From: Cedecea neteri NBRC 105707 = ATCC 33855
GTDB lineage: Bacteria > Pseudomonadota > Gammaproteobacteria > Enterobacterales > Enterobacteriaceae
Reading direction: 5' to 3'
DNA: 64,000 nucleotides
Assembly (NCBI RefSeq): GCF_001571265.1
Contig: NZ_BCTL01000001.1
Location: forward strand, 62,001 to 126,000
The notes below the pieces were generated by a model. It was not told where the DNA came from, did no database searches, and saw nothing but the letters and a program-made list of their open reading frames with translations. Below, in pieces: positions 22,933-31,501 of the stretch. Within the stretch, counting starts at the first letter, position 1. Each line of letters starts with the position of its first letter. The position numbers and the translations under genes were made by a program.

Positions 22933-24693
22933 TTAACCGAATGTGAAGGCATAGGCGTTCACGCCCGCATCTTCAAACTCAATGCTGAAGGTATGTTCGC
23001 CGCTGCCGCTCGACTGGCGAATCAGTTGGTAAAGGCGCTGTTCCGTCACCGTGCCGCTGCCGTCCGGGGCAATGTCTGACCCGTGGACGCTGCCTGGCGC
23101 CTGACCGTCGAGGGTGACTTTAAAATGTACCGGCTTGCCTTCTGCACCCGGGCCGAGGACGAGGTGCAGATCGCGGGCATGGAACTGGTAAACAATGCGG
23201 CCATTCGGACGATTAAGCGTGATGTTCTCCCCGCCGATGGTCCAGTTACCTTCGAGTCCCCAGCTATCCAGAGGCAGTGCGGAAGGTTTTTTGTAGTCTG
23301 CCGGTTTGTCTCCGGTGACTTCGCCAGAGGCAAAGTTCTGCGCCCGCATATAGCCGAGATAGGTTTCTGGAGAGATGTCATTCTGGCCGCTGGCCGCCTG
23401 TTCTACGCCGCTGGCAGAAACGGTGCTGATGCCGCTGTTAACATTTTTAGCGCCCGCCTGGCGCAGCAGTTCCTGAATGACGCGTTCGGATTGTGCATAA
23501 TCGCCTTCGCCAAAGTGCTCGTAGCGAATGTGGCCGCTGGCATCGATAAAGTAGTGCGCAGGCCAGTACTGGTTATTGAACGCCCGCCAGATGCTGTAAT
23601 CGTTATCAATGGCGATGGGATAAGTAACCCCCAGTTTTTTCGCCTCTTTGGTGACGTTATTGACGTCACGCTCAAAGGCAAACTCCGGCGCGTGGACGCC
23701 AATCACCACCAGACCCTGATCGCGGTATTTTTCGGCCCAGGCTTTCACATAAGGCAGCGAGCGCAGGCAGTTAATGCAGGAGTAAGTCCAGAAATCCACG
23801 AGGACGACTTTGCCTTTCAGCGATTCTGCGGTGAGAGGAGGCGAGTTTAGCCACTGCGTTGCGCCGTTAAGCGAAGGCATTACGCCAGCATCGGTTAGGG
23901 TTGGAATGGCGTCGTCATCTGACGTTTTCACCACGGAGGCGGGCGAGGGGGCATTGGCCGTGGTGCTGTCCGGGGAGAGGCGTTTCACCAGCGCTTGTTC
24001 AATGCCGCCGGTGGAGGCCGTTGACAGCCGGGCCAGCACGCCAGTATCTAAGCCAAAGGAAATAGCGACGACGCCCAGTAACATCCCAGCGCCCAGAATT
24101 CGACGGATCCACTCCCCAACGCCCAGAGAGCGTTTCATGGCGCTGAATACTTTGCCGCCGATCAGAAGCGCCAGCGCCAGCGAGGTGGCCGCGCCTGCGG
24201 CATAGGCCAACAGCAGCAGCGTGGAACCTACGTTTGCCCCCTGCAGGGCTGCGCCGGTCAGCACCAGCCCCAGAATGGGACCAGCGCAGGGTGCCCAAAG
24301 CAGCCCGGTGGCAATGCCGAGTAAAAATGAAGCGCCTGGACCCGCTGGCTGGCCCGGAGCCACACGGTTAGAGAGTGAGTTCCCCACGTTAACCAGAGGG
24401 TGCATTATGCGCTCGGCTAGGCGAGGAAACAGCAGCGTGATGCCGAAAACGGCCATCAATACCAGTGCAATGCCGCGACCATATTGGTTAGCCGCGACGA
24501 CCCAGCCGCCCCCGACGGCTGCCAGAGTAGCGAATAGCGTGAAAGTTAACGCCATGCCCGCCAGAAGCGGAAGCCCTGTGCGGACAAACGGCTGGTCGGA
24601 TCGTGCGAAGACAAACGGCAGTACCGGCAGGATACAAGGGCTGGCAATGGTTAACAGGCCGCCCAGATAAGCAAGAATAATGACCAGCATCAT
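22933..24693 (-). CDS. DipZ-like protein: CcdA membrane domain fused to TlpA thioredoxin and a C-terminal beta domain
   Basis: Encodes 586 residues. Residues 1-220 form a CcdA/DsbD-beta type membrane domain with six to seven helices and two intramembrane cysteines in SPCILPVLPF (Cys20) and WAPCAGPILG (Cys136). Residues about 260-425 are a periplasmic TlpA-like thioredoxin domain with CINC (Cys306, Cys309) and WPAHYFID. Residues about 450-586 form the extra domain found in DipZ proteins, ending AFTFG. The design passes electrons from cytoplasmic thioredoxin across the membrane to a periplasmic CXXC. With the downstream single-cysteine MsrA it forms a plausible methionine repair system. Start may be either of two adjacent ATGs. 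Confidence 0.88.
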   Translation of the reverse strand: MMLVIILAYLGGLLTIASPCILPVLPFVFARSDQPFVRTGLPLLAGMALTFTLFATLAAVGGGWVVAANQYGRGIALVLMAVFGITLLFPRLAERIMHPLVNVGNSLSNRVAPGQPAGPGASFLLGIATGLLWAPCAGPILGLVLTGAALQGANVGSTLLLLAYAAGAATSLALALLIGGKVFSAMKRSLGVGEWIRRILGAGMLLGVVAISFGLDTGVLARLSTASTGGIEQALVKRLSPDSTTANAPSPASVVKTSDDDAIPTLTDAGVMPSLNGATQWLNSPPLTAESLKGKVVLVDFWTYSCINCLRSLPYVKAWAEKYRDQGLVVIGVHAPEFAFERDVNNVTKEAKKLGVTYPIAIDNDYSIWRAFNNQYWPAHYFIDASGHIRYEHFGEGDYAQSERVIQELLRQAGAKNVNSGISTVSASGVEQAASGQNDISPETYLGYMRAQNFASGEVTGDKPADYKKPSALPLDSWGLEGNWTIGGENITLNRPNGRIVYQFHARDLHLVLGPGAEGKPVHFKVTLDGQAPGSVHGSDIAPDGSGTVTEQRLYQLIRQSSGSGEHTFSIEFEDAGVNAYAFTFG

Positions 24694-24890
24694 GATGTTC
24701 CTGTATCAGAGAGAGAACGGAGAGCCGGGCGGAAATGACGGGGCTCCTCATGCATATATGCCTGCACTTTATAAAGAGAATACTCACTAAATCCTCTTCA
24801 AGAGTTAACAATTTCGTGACAACTTTAACGGTGGCAGCGTAAGTGCCCAGGGGAAAGCGCAGCCTGGCCGGAACCATCCTGCGCGGAGAA

Positions 24891-25886
24891 TTAAGGGGGC
24901 GGGCGACGGCGAAGAGCTAAAAGAAATACCGGCACGCCGATAAGCGCCGTGATGACGCCGGGAGGAAGTTCTCTGGGGGCAAATAGCGTACGAGCCAGCG
25001 TATCGGACACTAGCGTCAGCATCGCACCACAGAGAATGCTGGCGGGCAAAGTCCATTGATGACGATTGCCGATTATCATTTTTGCCAGGTGGGGAACGGT
25101 CAGTCCGACAAAGCCAATTGCGCCGCAAAACGACACCAGGGTAGCAGTGAGCAGCGTGATGGCCAGGTAGAGTGATATTTGCAGGGCGAAAACGTTCACG
25201 CCCAGGCCCTTAGCGGCCAAATTTCCCAGCGCCATAACATTCAACGTTGGGGACATCGCCAGGCAAAGCGTCCCCACAAAGAATAGCGCGGCGGCACAGA
25301 TAGCCACCTGTGGCCATGTCGCTTGTCCAAACGCACCCAGTAGCCAGAAGGTAAAGCCACGCGAGGTTGTCGCATCGGTTTGCCAGAAGACGATTAATGA
25401 GGTGATTGCGCTGAGCAATTGCCCAATCGCCACGCCGGAGAGCATAAACCGGGCCGGCTGCATAATGGTTCGTCCGGCGAGCAGCAAAACCAGCCCAAAA
25501 GCTGCCAGAGCCCCGATAAAAGCCCCGCCGGGCATGGCCGTTAGCAGCGGCTGAACGCCGAGGGCGATAATGGTGACGGCCCCCAGACCCGCTCCGGAAG
25601 AAATACCCAGCAGCCAAGGGTCGGCCAGCGGGTTTCGGGTCAGGGTCTGAAGTACGGCGCCTGCGAGCGCCAGGCCGCCGCCGCAGACCATCGCCAGCAG
25701 CGCTCTGGGCAAGCGTAGTGACCAGACTATCTTCTGGTATAGCGCCAGTCGCGGCTCTTCAACGGGAGCCAAATGTAGAAGCTGAATGACTTCGCTCAGG
25801 GATAACGTCACGGCCCCAAAGCGCAGGCTGTAAATCAGCACAAACAGAGATGCCACACCGCACAGCAGCAGGCGCAATGGCAGCAT
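24891..25886 (-). CDS. FecCD/BtuC-family ABC permease for iron- or metal-chelate uptake
   Basis: Encodes 331 residues from the ATG of MLPLRLLLCGVASL, four bases after the methyltransferase stop; a TTG seven codons earlier is possible but less likely. About ten membrane helices and FecCD signatures: LRLPRALLAMVCGGGLALAG, NPLADPWLLGISSGAGLGA, GAIGFVGLTVPHLAK and the C-terminal GVPVFLLALRR. The family forms homodimeric channels for ferric siderophores, heme or cobalamin. Last gene of the TonB receptor operon. No ATPase gene follows: the next 197 bases contain only the leader of the DipZ-like gene. Confidence 0.9.
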   Translation of the reverse strand: MLPLRLLLCGVASLFVLIYSLRFGAVTLSLSEVIQLLHLAPVEEPRLALYQKIVWSLRLPRALLAMVCGGGLALAGAVLQTLTRNPLADPWLLGISSGAGLGAVTIIALGVQPLLTAMPGGAFIGALAAFGLVLLLAGRTIMQPARFMLSGVAIGQLLSAITSLIVFWQTDATTSRGFTFWLLGAFGQATWPQVAICAAALFFVGTLCLAMSPTLNVMALGNLAAKGLGVNVFALQISLYLAITLLTATLVSFCGAIGFVGLTVPHLAKMIIGNRHQWTLPASILCGAMLTLVSDTLARTLFAPRELPPGVITALIGVPVFLLALRRRPPP

Positions 25887-25890
25887 GTGC

Positions 25891-26646
25891 TTATTTCCAA
25901 CCGGCAATCAGGTAATCGTCCATGAGCTGCCACAGCGTACCTGTTTCGCTGAAACCAGCCTGACTGAGGCTTGCCAACTGAAAGGCCAGCGTCGTTGAGG
26001 GGGGAACCGGGCGGCCTGCGAAAACGGCTTCACGGGCAGGGATCAGGTCGGCAATTTCTGGTATTTCTTTAGCAAGGGTGAACCATCTGTCCCAGTCAAC
26101 TACGCCTTTATCCCATGCCAGCTGTTGAGTTCGGGCATCATGACGCTCGCTGACGGCTTTTTTATTGCCGTCTGCCGGGTTAAAGCGCTGGTGGTCAGCG
26201 TTGAGAAATATGCCGTTATCGGCAAGCAATTTCAGGATCTCACCGTGCAGGATGTGCTGTCTGTCCGGCATAAGCCAGTGCAGCGCCGTGCTCGAGACGA
26301 TGGCATCCGGGCGAGGACCAATTATTTTGTCCTGCCAGGCTGGTGTGGCCAGGTCGGCAGAAAGAATACGCACTCGATCGTCATAACCGGCAAGCGTTTC
26401 GCGGGCGATGGCTAACATCACGGGATCAACATCCACGGCGGTAACGTGTGCTGCAGGAAACCTTTCAAGAAGGCGTTTTGTAAGGGATCCAGGCCCACAG
26501 CCAAGCTCGAGCAGCGAGAATTCTCCCTTGAACTGTAAGGCAAGCGTATCCATCAGGGCGTCGAAGCGAGCTTCCCTGCTGGCAATATAAGCGCTTTGCT
26601 GCTGGTCCCAGAGGGTGACAAGAGTATTCCATGTGGTGTTAGTCAT
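25891..26646 (-). CDS. Class I SAM-dependent methyltransferase in metal-uptake operon
   Basis: Encodes 251 residues from MTNTTWNTL, whose ATG overlaps the binding-protein stop (AATCATGACTAA), showing tight coupling. The Rossmann motif I is FSLLELGCGPGSLTKRL (about residue 45), motif II VTAVDVDPVML, and the post-motif STALHWLMPDRQ resembles trans-aconitate and ubiquinone/menaquinone-type methyltransferases. No signal peptide, so it is cytoplasmic. Its place between binding protein and permease suggests that it acts on the imported ligand (for example to release metal by modifying the chelator) or on a made chelator; this is inference. The longer open frame upstream lies inside the previous gene and was rejected. 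Confidence 0.85.
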   Translation of the reverse strand: MTNTTWNTLVTLWDQQQSAYIASREARFDALMDTLALQFKGEFSLLELGCGPGSLTKRLLERFPAAHVTAVDVDPVMLAIARETLAGYDDRVRILSADLATPAWQDKIIGPRPDAIVSSTALHWLMPDRQHILHGEILKLLADNGIFLNADHQRFNPADGNKKAVSERHDARTQQLAWDKGVVDWDRWFTLAKEIPEIADLIPAREAVFAGRPVPPSTTLAFQLASLSQAGFSETGTLWQLMDDYLIAGWK

Positions 26647-27604
26647 GATTTTCCTTGGTAGAAAGTGAGGTGATAAGCCTGTCCAGTGCGTCCACTGAGC
26701 GGATTGAGGGATCCATGTCATAGCCTGGCAGGATGATAAATTTTTTTTCTTTCACGGCGCGAAGGCCTGAGGTCAGGGGAAAGTGTTCGAGGAAGGCTAT
26801 TTTATCTTTAGCGCTGTCACCGGTACTGCCGCGAGGCAAATCGGCCAGCACCAGAATATCCGGGTCCCGACGGGCTATTTCTTCCCAGGCGACGTTTGGC
26901 CATAGCGCAGAGATGTCCGAGAAAATATTGCGGTTGCCGCTTTCTTTGCTCAGCATGTCCGGCACGCCACAGCAGCCTGCAACATACGGCGAGTCGGTGC
27001 CGGAATACCACCAGAGCAGGCGAGCCGGAGCCAATTTGGCGGCGCGTTGGCGCAGGGTTGCAAGGTGTTCTTCTTCCCGGCTAACCAGCGCCTGTCCCCG
27101 TTCCTCAAAATGCATAATTTTGGCCAGATCTTTTATTTCTTGAAACAAAACGGCGAAGCTGATTCTTTCCTTCGGCGCGCTCTGCTGGCCGCTACAGGCG
27201 CCGGGAGAGAGCCAGCTTGATATTCCCCAGCCTGTGATTTGATCCCGGCTTGCCCCTTCCGGGGACCAAAACCAGTACCAGCTTGAGGAGTAGATCATTT
27301 CGGGGCGCAGCATCAGCAGCGCCTCGGCGGAAATAAGCCCAGTCCGGGCAACGACGGGTAATGACAGGGCATTACGCGCAGAAAAGCCCATAGGATCTTT
27401 GGCCGGGTCATAGCCCACGACGCCAACAATTTCCTGGCGTATGCCCAGTGCCAGAAGGTTTTCCAGAGCAGGATTGCCATAAACGACGATGCGCGTGGGT
27501 ACGGAGGTCATTGTTTGCGGCACACCGCAATTGGTCACCGTGACGGCCGAAGAACCAGATGAAAAGAGAAGACCTGCAGCCGCCAACATAAAAGCCTTCA
27601 GCAT
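26639..27604 (-). CDS. Periplasmic metal-chelate binding protein (FecB/BtuF-like)
   Basis: Encodes 321 residues from MLKAFMLAAAGLLF, start overlapping the receptor stop by one base (TAATG). Signal peptide to about residue 20. Helical-backbone cluster A-II binding protein: TSVPTRIVVYGNPALENLLALG, IYSSSWYWFWSPEG, PDILVLADLPRG. Four cysteines (26, 137 in WLSPGACSG, and 211-212 in YVAGCCGVPDM) are unusual for FecB-like proteins and could form two disulfides. There is no His-rich loop of ZnuA type, so a chelated metal or organic cofactor is the likelier ligand than free zinc. No lipobox is evident. Confidence 0.87.
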   Translation of the reverse strand: MLKAFMLAAAGLLFSSGSSAVTVTNCGVPQTMTSVPTRIVVYGNPALENLLALGIRQEIVGVVGYDPAKDPMGFSARNALSLPVVARTGLISAEALLMLRPEMIYSSSWYWFWSPEGASRDQITGWGISSWLSPGACSGQQSAPKERISFAVLFQEIKDLAKIMHFEERGQALVSREEEHLATLRQRAAKLAPARLLWWYSGTDSPYVAGCCGVPDMLSKESGNRNIFSDISALWPNVAWEEIARRDPDILVLADLPRGSTGDSAKDKIAFLEHFPLTSGLRAVKEKKFIILPGYDMDPSIRSVDALDRLITSLSTKENHD

Positions 27605-29709
27605 TAGAACCATACCGTTATCCAGCCTTCCCAGGTGCGTGAAGGGGCGATCAGGGCCTGGCCGTCGTAAGTGCGCTGATAGGAGTAGAACGTATCGGTC
27701 AGGTTGCGAACCCGCGTTCCCAGGCTAACTTTGGGCGTCAGCTGATATTCTGCCGCCAGATCCAGCGTGATGTAGTCGTCCATCTTTTTAGCATTGCGGC
27801 TGTCGTTGTAGCTGCTGCCGACGTAGCGCAAATCACTCCTCAAGCTGAGCGGAGCGAGGGGATGCCAGGTCAGCGCCAGATTGCTGGTCCAGGTCGGGAC
27901 GTAAGCGGGCTGGTTGCCGTCCAGGTTTTCAGGTGGGGAGCCTGCACTAAAACTATCGAACCTTGCATGAGTCCATGCCACGTTGCCCGTCACCTCCCAG
28001 CGATCGGTTGGCCGGGCCGTGGCTGACAGCTCAATACCCTGTGAAGTTTGTTGCCCTATAGCCAGGAGTTCGCCTGGCGTGGTGGCTGAAGGGGTAAAGA
28101 GATTCTTCTTGCGCAACTGGTAGAGGGCAAGATTAACGGATGCTTTATTATCCCAGAACCGACTCTTAATGCCGGTTTCCCATTGTTGTGACTGGGTGAG
28201 CGGCAAATGAGTTTGATCTGCACTGAGGAAGAAAATGTCGCTGCCAGCTTCCTTGCCGTTGGCGTAGCTGGCATAGAGCGTTGTATCGTCGCTGATATCC
28301 CAGTTCAGGCCGATACCGGCGTTAATGAAGCTGCGATTTTGACTTTCGCTGCGAGCCGGAGCGAAGTAATGCCAGTCCATATCCAGTCGCGTAAATCGCA
28401 GCTGGTTGAGCAGGCTGAGGCCGTCGGTCAGTTGCAGGCTGTCTTCTATAAAGACCGCATACTGGCGCTGGGTGACCTTGCTCCATGGGGCGCGGCTAAT
28501 ACTTGTTTCGGCGCTAAATGGTTCACGTGGCGGATTGAATAAAGGGACATCCTGCGAGCCGGGAAATCCGTTTTTTTGGTAGTCGAAACGGCTGGTTTGC
28601 AGCTCAATTCCGCCGACCATTCGGTTATCAAGGCCCAGTAAGGTGTGGTCTATTGAGACGCTTGAGCGGTTGGCCAGCAGCGTATTTTTATGACTTAAGT
28701 CACCCCAGGAGTCACGATTGACGGTGTCCGGAGAGGCTGCATTGTAGCGATAGCGCTCAACGTTATGCCAGAAGCGATAGCCGTTGTAATACCAGGTGTG
28801 GTTCTTAAAGGTTATGCCTGGGGCGATAGTCGTGTCGAGCACAGCCTGCAATGCAGTAGCATGGCTGGCAATTCTGGCATCGGTCAGATTGTTATAGTTA
28901 ATACCGCGCAGCCGTTCCTGCGCCTTGCCTTCAATCAGCGGCGTTCCGAAGTAAGGGTTGTCGCTGCTGTTATTCATTCTGTCGCCGTAAAGCGTCAGAG
29001 TGGTTTCGTCAGCAAGGCGGAACAGCAGCGAGCCGCTGACTCTGGACTGCCGGTTGCGTTCATGCTGAACCTGGCTGTGCCCTTCGCTACCCGAAGCATC
29101 AAGACGCCAGGCTACCTTGTCCTCAATCAGCGTCCCCCCCGCTCCGCCCTGCAAGGACTGGGTACTGTAACTACCCACTTGGTAGCGGAGCATGGCGGGG
29201 GAGTCAACAAAGCTGGGTTGATGTGACACAAGGTTGACGCTACCGGCGGTTGCGCTCAGGCCATTCAGCGCGGAACCCGGGCCGTGCAAAATATCCACCT
29301 GCTGATAGTGGGCTGGATTGCCAAGTTGCAGCGTACTGCCGGGCATTTCCAGCCCGTCCAGCAGCCAGCTTATGGGCATAAAACCACGCAGAGAAAAACT
29401 GTTGGAAAGCGTAGGGGAGGCCACGCCGGACATCCCGGCGGCGTGACTGACCGTTTCGGCAAGCGTGCGGTCACCCTGCGCGACGATTTGTTTTTGTGAA
29501 AAGGTTTCCACATACCGCGGTGTTTCTTTGTCAGTCAGGCCCAGGCGTGAGGCCGTGCCGCTGGCGGGTGGCCGCTCCGCAGGGGCCTGGCTTACTACCG
29601 TGATGTTTTCTTCACACGATGCCGTCTTGCAGTCTGCGGCAAAAAGCGGATGAGAAATAAGCGCCAGAAACACGCCAGGATATAAGAGGTTGCGTTTGAT
29701 TTTCATCAT
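27604..29709 (-). CDS. TonB-dependent outer membrane receptor, siderophore/metallophore type
   Basis: Encodes 701 residues (or 700 from the second ATG). Signal peptide to about residue 24 (LISHPLFA). The TonB-box-like ENITVVSQ lies near residue 34, then the plug (RYVETFSQKQIVAQGDRTLAE, SFSLRGF, VDILHGPGSALNG, AGSVNLVSHQP) and a 22-strand barrel ending in the aromatic WITVWF. Similarity is to FhuA/FoxA-class receptors. The mature N-terminus has a cysteine pair (DCKTASCE), uncommon for this class. It is the first gene of the operon and sits behind a Zur-like operator at about -85, so I infer derepression when zinc is scarce. The substrate is unknown. Confidence 0.9.
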   Translation of the reverse strand: MMKIKRNLLYPGVFLALISHPLFAADCKTASCEENITVVSQAPAERPPASGTASRLGLTDKETPRYVETFSQKQIVAQGDRTLAETVSHAAGMSGVASPTLSNSFSLRGFMPISWLLDGLEMPGSTLQLGNPAHYQQVDILHGPGSALNGLSATAGSVNLVSHQPSFVDSPAMLRYQVGSYSTQSLQGGAGGTLIEDKVAWRLDASGSEGHSQVQHERNRQSRVSGSLLFRLADETTLTLYGDRMNNSSDNPYFGTPLIEGKAQERLRGINYNNLTDARIASHATALQAVLDTTIAPGITFKNHTWYYNGYRFWHNVERYRYNAASPDTVNRDSWGDLSHKNTLLANRSSVSIDHTLLGLDNRMVGGIELQTSRFDYQKNGFPGSQDVPLFNPPREPFSAETSISRAPWSKVTQRQYAVFIEDSLQLTDGLSLLNQLRFTRLDMDWHYFAPARSESQNRSFINAGIGLNWDISDDTTLYASYANGKEAGSDIFFLSADQTHLPLTQSQQWETGIKSRFWDNKASVNLALYQLRKKNLFTPSATTPGELLAIGQQTSQGIELSATARPTDRWEVTGNVAWTHARFDSFSAGSPPENLDGNQPAYVPTWTSNLALTWHPLAPLSLRSDLRYVGSSYNDSRNAKKMDDYITLDLAAEYQLTPKVSLGTRVRNLTDTFYSYQRTYDGQALIAPSRTWEGWITVWF

Positions 29710-29767
29710 GTCTGTGGGTACTCAAAATGAACGTGCCTGTTCAGAAATTGGCGAAATAGAAAGTCTG

Positions 29768-29800
29768 ATTATGTCAGTTTGTTATGTTATAACGTATCAT
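29768..29800 (-). promoter_or_regulatory. Candidate Zur box and promoter of the TonB-receptor operon
   Basis: On the plus strand 29784-29800 reads ATGTTATAACGTATCAT, matching 13 of 16 defined positions of the Zur core ATGTTATANTATAACAT. In another register 29781-29793, GTTATGTTATAAC, matches 11 of 12 defined positions of the inner core GTTATANTATAAC. A minus-strand CATAAT (-10 like) lies at 29768-29773, placing the palindrome over the -35 and spacer. The znuCA box in this window scores only slightly higher. This is manual consensus matching, not a scored motif search. Confidence 0.65.
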
Positions 29801-29867
29801 TGTGGGTGGCTATAAAATTAAAACGATGAACTCAGTGTGGATTTACTGGCGGGTGTTGGTGCGGGAA

Positions 29868-29899
29868 ATAAAAAAGCCGCAACGGGAGGTTGCGGCTTT
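29868..29899 (-). terminator. pykA terminator
   Basis: AAAGCCGCAAC / GTTGCGGCTTT stem with a run of A on the plus-strand left side, giving a U run on the minus-strand transcript of pykA. Confidence 0.88.
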
Positions 29900-29930
29900 G
29901 TCGGGTTTACCCGGTTAGGGTTTGCGTGGA

Positions 29931-31373
29931 TTATTCCACGCAGAGGATGCGGGTAGTGTTGGTGGTGCCAATGGTGCTCATCACGTCGCCCTGGGTCACG
30001 ATGACCAGGTCGCCGGAGATCAGATAGCCCTTATCGCGCAGCAGGTTTACCGCATCGTTGGCGGCGACAACGCCTTCGTTCACACTATCAAAGTAGACCG
30101 GCGTTACGCCACGGTACAGCGAGGTCAGGTTCAGCGTACGTTCGTGCCGGGACAGCGCAAAGATAGGCAGGCCGGAGCTGATGCGAGACGTCATCAGCGC
30201 GGTACGGCCGGACTCGGTCATAGAAATGATGGCGGTAACCCCTTTGAGGTGGTTAGCGGCATACATCGCGGACATCGCGATGGCTTCTTCAACGTTATCG
30301 AACTGCACGTCCAGGCGGTGTTTAGACACGTTGATGCTTGGAATTTTTTCCGCACCCAGGCAAACGCGCGCCATTGCCGCCACGGTTTCTGCCGGGTACT
30401 GACCTGCCGCAGTTTCTGCAGACAGCATCACCGCATCGGTGCCGTCCAGCACGGCGTTTGCCACGTCCATGACTTCCGCACGGGTTGGCATTGGGTTGGT
30501 GATCATCGACTCCATCATCTGGGTGGCGGTGATCACGGCGCGATTCAGCTTACGCGCGCGGCGAATGAGGGTTTTCTGGATGCCGACCAGCTCCGGGTCG
30601 CCGATTTCGACGCCGAGGTCACCTCGGGCAACCATCACCACGTCAGAGGCGAGAATAATGTCGTCCATTGCGGCTTCGTCGCAGACGGCTTCCGCACGCT
30701 CAACTTTCGCCACAATTTTCGCATCGCAGCCCGCATCACGCGCCAGGCGACGGGCGTAGTTCAAATCTTCACCGCAGCGTGGGAAGGAGACGGCCAGATA
30801 ATCAACGCCGATTTTGGCCGCGGTCACGATGTCCGCTTTGTCTTTATCGGTCAGCGCCTCGGCTGACAGGCCGCCGCCCAGCTTGTTGATCCCTTTGTTG
30901 TTGGATAGCGGGCCGCCTACGGTCACTTCGGTAAACACTTTCAGGCCCTGGACTTCCAGCACTTTGAGCTGCACGCGACCATCGTCGAGCAGCAGAATGT
31001 CTCCTGGCACAACGTCGGCCGGCAGGCCTTTATAGTCGATGCCCACTTTCTCTTTGTCGCCTTCGCCTTTTCCAAGGTTGGCGTCCAACAGGAATTTATC
31101 GCCAAGGTTGAGGAATACTTTGCCTTCTTTAAAGGTCGATACGCGAATTTTAGGGCCTTGCAAATCGCCGAGGATCGCCACATGACGCCCCAGTTTTGCG
31201 GCAATCTCACGCACTTTATCCGCACGCAGTTGGTGATCTTCAGGTGAACCGTGGGAGAAGTTCATTCGCACCACGTTAGCGCCGGCGGCAATAATTTTTT
31301 CTAAATTATTATCGCGGTCGGTTGCCGGGCCTAAGGTGGTAACGATTTTGGTTCTACGTAGCCGTCTGGACAT
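29931..31373 (-). CDS. pykA: Pyruvate kinase II
   Basis: Encodes 480 residues, as E. coli PykA. Starts [23 protein letters not shown]; the substrate and metal-binding blocks are [35 protein letters not shown] and [12 protein letters not shown]. It catalyses phosphoenolpyruvate plus ADP to pyruvate plus ATP, the AMP-activated isozyme. hexR lies 128 bases upstream on the same strand, followed by the divergent zwf, so central carbon genes cluster here. Confidence 0.97.
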   Translation of the reverse strand: MSRRLRRTKIVTTLGPATDRDNNLEKIIAAGANVVRMNFSHGSPEDHQLRADKVREIAAKLGRHVAILGDLQGPKIRVSTFKEGKVFLNLGDKFLLDANLGKGEGDKEKVGIDYKGLPADVVPGDILLLDDGRVQLKVLEVQGLKVFTEVTVGGPLSNNKGINKLGGGLSAEALTDKDKADIVTAAKIGVDYLAVSFPRCGEDLNYARRLARDAGCDAKIVAKVERAEAVCDEAAMDDIILASDVVMVARGDLGVEIGDPELVGIQKTLIRRARKLNRAVITATQMMESMITNPMPTRAEVMDVANAVLDGTDAVMLSAETAAGQYPAETVAAMARVCLGAEKIPSINVSKHRLDVQFDNVEEAIAMSAMYAANHLKGVTAIISMTESGRTALMTSRISSGLPIFALSRHERTLNLTSLYRGVTPVYFDSVNEGVVAANDAVNLLRDKGYLISGDLVIVTQGDVMSTIGTTNTTRILCVE

Positions 31374-31501
31374 GTATTACTCCGTTGACTGAAACAACTT
31401 GGTGTTGCGTGAACAAAAAACTCGGTAGGTCAGGGTGCGCTGTGAACACCCATGACAACGTAACCGAACAGCCTAATAAGTTACAACTTTGTTATCAAAA
31501 A

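Noticed and set aside
24488..24877. Minus-strand 129-codon frame in the position where an ABC ATPase would be expected
   Set aside because: No Walker A, signature or Walker B motif; it runs out of frame into the DipZ-like gene, so it is neither an ATPase nor a recognisable remnant.
30000..31373. Plus-strand open frames across pykA
   Set aside because: All are antisense shadows of the conserved pyruvate kinase gene.
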